This document shows, piece after piece, positions 59,301 through 64,000 of a DNA stretch of 64,000 bases (the first letter of the stretch is position 1; every line of letters begins with the position of its first letter). The notes under the pieces are model-generated. The model was given only the letters and a program-made list of their open reading frames with translations, had not been told where the DNA came from and made no database searches. The translations under genes and the position numbers were made by a program. The DNA is from Bacteroidales bacterium (lineage in GTDB: Bacteria > Bacteroidota > Bacteroidia > Bacteroidales > GCA-2748055): the NCBI GenBank assembly GCA_021740585.1, contig JAIOZM010000003.1:1-64000 (forward strand), read 5' to 3'.

Positions 59301-60860
59301 ATGGATATAGAAGGAAGAAATTTCAAAAAGTTTCTCGATCGTGAAAAAATTTTCGAGGAACAGAATAGTCAGGAAGTTGTTGAAAAGCAGCATGCAAGAG
59401 GTAAGCTTTCAGCCAGAGAACGAATACACATCTTATTTGATGAAGGATCTTTTGAAGAAATAGACGCTTTTGTTGCTCCTTTGGGTGATGATACAGGTTT
59501 TGGTAAAATGCAAAGGGCTTACGGCGATGGTGTAATTATTGGTCATGGCAAGATAAGTAATCGTCTTGCATTTGCATATGCACAAGATTTCAATGTTATG
59601 GGTGGATCATTGGGTCAGATTCATGCAAGAAAGATTGCTAAAATTCAGGATATGGCCTTAAAGATGGGCGCTCCAATAATTGGACTAATTGATTCAGGAG
59701 GCGCGAGAATTCAGGAAGGAATTGCCAGTCTTGCCGGGTATTCATCTATATTTTACAGAAATGTTCAAGCCTCCGGAGTAATTCCACAGGTTTCTGTGAT
59801 TATGGGACCTGCAGCAGGTGGTGCTGTTTACTCGCCTTCTATAACAGATTTTGTTTTTATGACGAACAAAACCAGTTATATGTTTGTAACCGGCCCAAAT
59901 GTGGTGAAGGAAGTTCTTAATGAGGATGTTACTCTCGAAGAGCTGGGCGGTGCTGAGGTACATTCCCGTAAATCGGGAATTGCAAATCTTATGTATGAAG
60001 ATGAAGAAAATACACTTTTTGGAGTTAAGAAACTGCTTTCCTATTTACCATCAAATAATCTGGATAATCCTCCATATATAGAATGTATTGAAGATGCAAA
60101 GGATAATACCAGAATGAAACTGAGAGATATAGTGCCTGATGATGCAAATAAACCCTATGATGTAAAAGAAGTAATACATTTAATTTGTGATAAAGGTTCA
60201 TTTTTTGAGATTTCAGAATTATTTGCTCAAAACATTGTTGTAGGATTTGGGAGGCTGGAAGGAAAAACAATCGGAATTCTGGCAAATCAGCCTAAAGTTC
60301 TGGCAGGGACTCTGGATATTAATTCTTCCATGAAGGGAGCCAGATTTATACGATTCTGTGATTCCTTCAATATTCCGATTCTAACCCTTGAGGATGTTCC
60401 CGGTTTTCTTCCCGGAGTGGATCAGGAGCATAACGGAATTATCCGACATGGGGCAAAATTGCTTTATGCTTATGCTGACGCTACGGTTCCCAGAATTACG
60501 GTAATTCTGAGAAAATCATACGGTGGGGCATATTGTGTGATGAATTCTAAAAATTTAGGTGGCGATTTTAATTTCGCCTGGCCAACTGCCGAAATTGCAG
60601 TTATGGGACCTGAAGGTGCAGTAGCCATTCTTTATAAAAGAGAACTAGCCGCCTCCGACGACCCACTGAAACTGAAGAAGGAGTTGGCAGCTCAGTATAG
60701 AAATGAGATTGCGAATCCTTATGTTGCAGACGAAAAGGGATATATTGATGAAGTTATAGATCCTGCAAATACACGAAAAAAATTGATTTCTGCTTTTGAG
60801 GCCCTTGAAAACAAACATGTCAATGTACCTTCAAGAAAGCATGGAAATATACCATTGTAA
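59301..60860 (+). CDS. Acyl-CoA carboxylase, carboxyltransferase beta subunit
   Basis: A 519-residue carboxyltransferase of the PccB/MmdA type, which moves CO2 from carboxybiotin to an acyl-CoA such as propionyl-CoA (or acetyl-CoA). Both crotonase-fold halves are present: the N-terminal half with VVEKQHARGKLSARERI and LIDSGGARIQEGI (~130-142), and the C-terminal half with VPGFLPGVDQEHNGIIRHGAKLLYAY (~370-395, quoted in part) and ILRKSYGGAYCVMNSK (~408-423). It is the first of three genes with short spacing (9 and 13 bp). Whether the substrate is propionyl-CoA or another cannot be fixed from sequence; methylmalonyl-CoA decarboxylase alpha subunits are close relatives. Confidence 0.93.
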   Translation: MDIEGRNFKKFLDREKIFEEQNSQEVVEKQHARGKLSARERIHILFDEGSFEEIDAFVAPLGDDTGFGKMQRAYGDGVIIGHGKISNRLAFAYAQDFNVMGGSLGQIHARKIAKIQDMALKMGAPIIGLIDSGGARIQEGIASLAGYSSIFYRNVQASGVIPQVSVIMGPAAGGAVYSPSITDFVFMTNKTSYMFVTGPNVVKEVLNEDVTLEELGGAEVHSRKSGIANLMYEDEENTLFGVKKLLSYLPSNNLDNPPYIECIEDAKDNTRMKLRDIVPDDANKPYDVKEVIHLICDKGSFFEISELFAQNIVVGFGRLEGKTIGILANQPKVLAGTLDINSSMKGARFIRFCDSFNIPILTLEDVPGFLPGVDQEHNGIIRHGAKLLYAYADATVPRITVILRKSYGGAYCVMNSKNLGGDFNFAWPTAEIAVMGPEGAVAILYKRELAASDDPLKLKKELAAQYRNEIANPYVADEKGYIDEVIDPANTRKKLISAFEALENKHVNVPSRKHGNIPL

Positions 60861-60869
60861 ACAATCATT

Positions 60870-62375
60870 ATGGAAATAAAAAGCATACTTATAGCTAATC
60901 GTGGAGAAATAGCTGTTAGAGTTATTAATACAGCCAGGATGATGGGTATTGCCACCTGGGTAATAAAAACAGCTAAGGAACCAAATGCATATTACCTCAC
61001 TCAGGGAGATCATATAATTGATTTTACAGAACGTACAGAAGAAATTGCCGAATTTTTAGATATAGAGGCAATTGTTAAAGCAATAAAAGACAATAATATT
61101 TCTGCAGTTCATCCAGGATACGGATTCCTTGCTGAGAGTCCGGTTTTTGCCAAACGATGTGCTGAGGAAAAAATTATTTATATCGGGCCTTCATCCGAAG
61201 CAATATTTAAGATGGGTAATAAAACCATCGCCAAACAACTTGCCAGAGAGCATAAAGTACCTCTTTTAGGTGGAAGTAAAGGTAATCTGGCTTCTCCGGA
61301 AGAAGCTGTAAAAATAGCAAATGAGATTGGTTATCCGGTGATTCTTAAAGCTGCGTCTGGTGGCGGAGGAAGAGGAATGAGAATTGTTGAGGAAGAGAAG
61401 AGTATTGCAAAAATGTTTAAAATGGCCAGCTCTGAGGCAGAAAAAGCATTTAATGATCCCGATGTATTTGTTGAGAAGTATGTCAGAAATCCAAGGCATA
61501 TTGAATTCCAGATTTTTGGTGATCAGCATGGAAATATAATTCATTTGGGCGAAAGAGAGTGCTCTGTTCAGAGAAAACACCAAAAGCTCATTGAAGAGTC
61601 TCCTTCGGCGGCTCTGGATGAGAATTTGAGAAAAAAAATGGGCGAGGCAGCTATTAATATTGCAAAGTCAGTAAATTATTTTAGTGCAGGTACAGTTGAG
61701 TTTCTACTCGATGACGATATGAAATTCTATTTCATGGAGATGAATACCAGAATTCAGGTTGAACATCCTGTTACAGAAATGATTACAGGCCTCGATTTGA
61801 TTGAGTGGCAAATCAGAATAGCTCGTGGTGAGAAGCTGCCTCTCAAACAATCGGAAGTGAAAATAAATGGCTGGGCTTTTGAATTCAGGATTAATGCAGA
61901 AGATGTTCAGTCCGGTTTTTCACCTAGTTTGGGCATAATAGAGAAAATTTCATTGCCACGATCTAAAAATATCAGAATTGATACGGGTGTGGTGGAAGGC
62001 TCGCGAATTACCCCTTATTTTGATTCTATGGTGGCTAAATTAATCGTTCATGGTGAAACCAGGGAAAAAGCCATTTTATATTCTCAAAATGCACTGAAAA
62101 AGTTATGGATCAAAGGACTTAAAACTACCATTCCTTTTTGCAATGCGGTATTGTTGAATAAGAATTTCAGAAAAGGAAAATACGACACTTCTTTCCTGAC
62201 TAAAGAAATGACTAAACACTATCATGAGGGTCAGGATGACGAAATGCTTGCTGCATTTTTCGCTACATACGATTTTGTTAATGAGGTAGAAAAAGTTGAA
62301 ACCAAAGAAGTTGATTTTGACAAGGGAAAAAATATTGCTCCCTGGGTCTTGAAAAAACGCCTTAAATCATTGTAA
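60870..62375 (+). CDS. Acyl-CoA carboxylase, biotin carboxylase subunit
   Basis: A 501-residue AccC-like enzyme that carboxylates the biotin arm with ATP and bicarbonate. The N-terminal domain begins SILIANRGEIAVRVI (~5-19). The ATP-grasp domain (~115-320) has KAASGGGGRGMRIV (~152-165), ERECSVQRKHQKLIEE (~228-243) and EMNTRIQVEHPVTE (~290-303). A C-terminal domain follows. It is about 50 residues longer than E. coli AccC; the extra residues after ~445 are acidic and may help bind the other subunits, an inference. It lies between the carboxyltransferase and the biotin-carrier genes. Confidence 0.94.
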   Translation: MEIKSILIANRGEIAVRVINTARMMGIATWVIKTAKEPNAYYLTQGDHIIDFTERTEEIAEFLDIEAIVKAIKDNNISAVHPGYGFLAESPVFAKRCAEEKIIYIGPSSEAIFKMGNKTIAKQLAREHKVPLLGGSKGNLASPEEAVKIANEIGYPVILKAASGGGGRGMRIVEEEKSIAKMFKMASSEAEKAFNDPDVFVEKYVRNPRHIEFQIFGDQHGNIIHLGERECSVQRKHQKLIEESPSAALDENLRKKMGEAAINIAKSVNYFSAGTVEFLLDDDMKFYFMEMNTRIQVEHPVTEMITGLDLIEWQIRIARGEKLPLKQSEVKINGWAFEFRINAEDVQSGFSPSLGIIEKISLPRSKNIRIDTGVVEGSRITPYFDSMVAKLIVHGETREKAILYSQNALKKLWIKGLKTTIPFCNAVLLNKNFRKGKYDTSFLTKEMTKHYHEGQDDEMLAAFFATYDFVNEVEKVETKEVDFDKGKNIAPWVLKKRLKSL

Positions 62376-62388
62376 AAGATTTTTAGAC

Positions 62389-62925
62389 ATGGTAAGACAT
62401 AACGGAAAAACACAAAAGGATAAGTTCTACGCATGCACACCCAAAGGGAAAAATTACGAGGTAGTAAATCCTTTGGGCGAAAAAGTAAAAGTAAAAGGGA
62501 AAAGCCTGAGCGTAACCATTGTAAATGAACCTGGAAACTTTACCTACCTTATATACAAGAAAAAGAAATACCAACTTGAAATTCTGGAAAAGAATCAGAA
62601 TAAATATACGGTAATGATAAATGGCGTTTGGTATAATTTTTCTATAGAAACGCCGATTTCTTATAAAAGAATGAAGACTCTCTCCAAAACACAGGTTCTT
62701 TCCCGAGTGGAGAAAATTACGGCTCCTATGCCGGGAAAAATTCTTGATATTATGGTGGAGGAAGGAAGTCAGATTAAAGAAGGGGAAGCTCTTTTTATTC
62801 TTGAAGCCATGAAAATGCAAAACGAAATCGTTTCAAATGTTTCGGGAAAGCTTGGGAAAATAAATTTCAGGCAGAACGACAATGTGATGAAAGACGATAT
62901 TATACTCGAAATAGAGCGAGCCTAA
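62389..62925 (+). CDS. Acyl-CoA carboxylase, biotin carrier subunit
   Basis: A 178-residue protein whose C-terminal ~75 residues are a biotinyl domain: APMPGKILDIMVEEGSQIKEGE (quoted in part) and EAMKMQNEI, in which the Lys of AMKM carries biotin (~residue 142). The first ~100 residues form a separate beta-rich domain found in acyl-CoA carboxylase carriers of Bacteroidota. It completes a three-subunit carboxylase (carboxyltransferase, biotin carboxylase, carrier). Its stop overlaps the convergent ddl gene by 4 bp. A biotin ligase is not in the window. Confidence 0.92.
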   Translation: MVRHNGKTQKDKFYACTPKGKNYEVVNPLGEKVKVKGKSLSVTIVNEPGNFTYLIYKKKKYQLEILEKNQNKYTVMINGVWYNFSIETPISYKRMKTLSKTQVLSRVEKITAPMPGKILDIMVEEGSQIKEGEALFILEAMKMQNEIVSNVSGKLGKINFRQNDNVMKDDIILEIERA

Positions 62926-63902
62926 TTTTCCACTTCATTTATAATCTTTAATAAAATATCTTCAACTTTGAGGTTTAAAGACCTGATTTGCTTAGGGATA
63001 ATACTTTCTTTACTCATTCCGGGAACAGAATTCAATTCAAGGAAAAATAGTTGACTTCCTTTTAAAATAAAGTCTATTCGAACGATTCCTTTGCAATTTA
63101 ATTGATCATAAATGTCAGAGGCTATAGACTGTGCCTGAATGTTTATTTCTTCCGGAATCCTGGCAGGTGTAATTTCATCCGACATTCCTTTCTTATATTT
63201 TGCCTCAAAATCGAAGAAATCATTTTTTGATACGATTTCAGTTATAGGGAAAATAAATTTTTCAGATTTTGTTTTTAATAGTCCGCAACTAATTTCAATC
63301 CCCTTAACGTAAGATTCAATAATTACTTCTGTGTCTTCTTTAAGCGCTTCAAAAATAGCGGATTCGATTTCTTCTCTGGCAATTACTTTTGACACACCAA
63401 AGCTTGAGCCTCCGTTATTGGGCTTGATAAAGCATGGAAGACCTGTTTTATTTATAATTTTATCAATATCAATCACTTCCCCTTTACGGTATAAATAGGC
63501 TTCAGGAGTGAGAAAATTACTATTCTTAAGAAAAACCTTGCAGGCATATTTATTAAAACTTAAAGCTGAAGACAAAACTCCGGAGGTGTTATAGGGAATA
63601 TTATGCATTTCAAGAAGAGATTGAATTTTCCCATCCTCTCCCGGTGTTCCATGAATAATAATAAATGCAAAGTCGAAAAATACTTTTTTACCGTCTTCAA
63701 GTTCAAGGCTGAAATCATTCAGGTTGAGGGTACTTGCTTCTCCATTTTCAGGAAGATAAGTCCATTTTCCCTTTTTAACCCGTATGCGATAAGGTGAAAA
63801 GCCAAGTTTTCTGAGATAAATATAAATTTCTTTGGCACTTTTTTCAGAAATGACATATTCAGAGGAATTTCCTCCCTGTAAAATGGCAATATTTTTAATC
63901 AT
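62922..63902 (-). CDS. ddl: D-alanine-D-alanine ligase
   Basis: Joins two D-alanines for the peptidoglycan stem peptide, using ATP. The 326-residue length is standard. The ATP-grasp fold shows LQGGNSSEYVISEKSA (N-terminal substrate loop, ~8-23), HGTPGEDGKIQSLLE (~85-99), KPNNGGSSFGVSKV (~155-168) and the metal-binding ELNSVPGMSKESIIP (~288-302). The GMT motif of the family reads GMS here. It is convergent with the biotin carrier gene (4-bp overlap). The next upstream gene on the same strand ends 40 bp before its start, so they may share a transcript. Confidence 0.94.
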   Translation of the reverse strand: MIKNIAILQGGNSSEYVISEKSAKEIYIYLRKLGFSPYRIRVKKGKWTYLPENGEASTLNLNDFSLELEDGKKVFFDFAFIIIHGTPGEDGKIQSLLEMHNIPYNTSGVLSSALSFNKYACKVFLKNSNFLTPEAYLYRKGEVIDIDKIINKTGLPCFIKPNNGGSSFGVSKVIAREEIESAIFEALKEDTEVIIESYVKGIEISCGLLKTKSEKFIFPITEIVSKNDFFDFEAKYKKGMSDEITPARIPEEINIQAQSIASDIYDQLNCKGIVRIDFILKGSQLFFLELNSVPGMSKESIIPKQIRSLNLKVEDILLKIINEVEN

Positions 63903-63941
63903 GAATTAAAATTCTGAAGCAAAGATAAGGATTTATTATAA

Positions 63942-64000
63942 TTACAATTCGTCTTCACGTCCCCCGGTATATCTTCTCCATTTTTCGAGAACGGCCTGCA
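63942..64000 (-). CDS. C-terminal end of an unidentified gene (partial)
   Basis: On the minus strand the window ends with 18 codons and a TAA (63942-63944) reading ...LEKWRRYTGGREDEL. The stop is 40 bp before the ddl start, and the frame stays open to the window edge. I do not recognise the family from so short a piece; a PASTA-domain or cell-wall protein is possible because such genes often neighbour ddl in Bacteroidota, but that is a guess. Confidence 0.55.
   Translation of the reverse strand, partial: QAVLEKWRRYTGGREDEL

Overview
This is 64 kb of chromosome from a member of the Bacteroidota, most likely of the Bacteroidales/Marinilabiliales type. The evidence is: an AT-rich sequence; many promoters with a TAnnTTTG box at about -7; Bacteroidota-specific families (DUF4294, DUF2851, DUF3109, type III glutamine synthetase, SiaC-type DUF1987 protein, a PorE-like TPR/PD40/OmpA protein, TonB-dependent receptors with a carboxypeptidase-like regulatory domain); the gene order pyrF-prfA-purM; and frequent GTG/TTG starts with little Shine-Dalgarno signal. 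No rRNA, tRNA, CRISPR array, prophage or intact insertion sequence was seen, so this is mostly core genome.

Layout. 0-6 kb: a REP-like double hairpin, a DUF4294 protein, two CDGSH iron-sulfur genes in tandem, a LysO-type lysine exporter split into two genes, arginine deiminase, sucC without sucD, and a SpoU RNA methylase. 6-24.7 kb (almost all minus strand): a TPR/OmpA-like lipoprotein, a deoxynucleoside kinase, a prolyl oligopeptidase, pnp and rpsO, a potassium channel, a DUF2851 protein, pyrF-prfA-purM, a PorE-like protein and glutamine synthetase III. 25-31.6 kb: an M20 dipeptidase, DUF3109, a TPR protein, an EamA exporter, a zincin-like membrane protein and a POT-like transporter. 31.9-37.7 kb: a complete tripartite RND efflux operon. 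37.9-39.4 kb: lipA and lipB. 39.7-48.9 kb: a SiaC-like phosphoprotein facing a TPR/SpoIIE phosphatase, two TonB-dependent receptors, a small lipoprotein and a one-haem cytochrome-like lipoprotein. 48.9-58.9 kb: elbB, thpR, a priming sugar transferase, a degenerate oxidoreductase-like protein, pcm, an MBL-fold hydrolase, gcvP, a sigma factor with its probable antisigma partner, and a short SSB. 59.3-64 kb: a three-gene biotin-dependent acyl-CoA carboxylase operon, ddl, and the C-terminal end of another gene.

Functional threads. Lipoate synthesis (lipA/lipB) and gcvP belong to the same glycine-cleavage/lipoyl economy. Glutamine synthetase III, arginine deiminase and LysO handle nitrogen and basic amino acids. 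pnp/rpsO, prfA, the SpoU methylase and thpR are RNA and translation functions. The SiaC/SpoIIE pair suggests a partner-switching signalling circuit, and the sigma factor with its membrane/TPR partner a second one.

The most unusual DNA is non-coding. Two adjoining tandem-repeat arrays (8-bp and 9-bp units, about 420 bp) fill the whole gap between the prolyl oligopeptidase and the deoxynucleoside kinase: they start within about 8 nt of the kinase start codon and supply the peptidase stop codon. A compound 14-bp/45-bp repeat fills the gap before lipA. I found no convincing new multi-gene system; the best candidates for follow-up are these repeats and the SiaC/SpoIIE/TonB-receptor neighbourhood. 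All family assignments are from reading the sequence, not from a database search.
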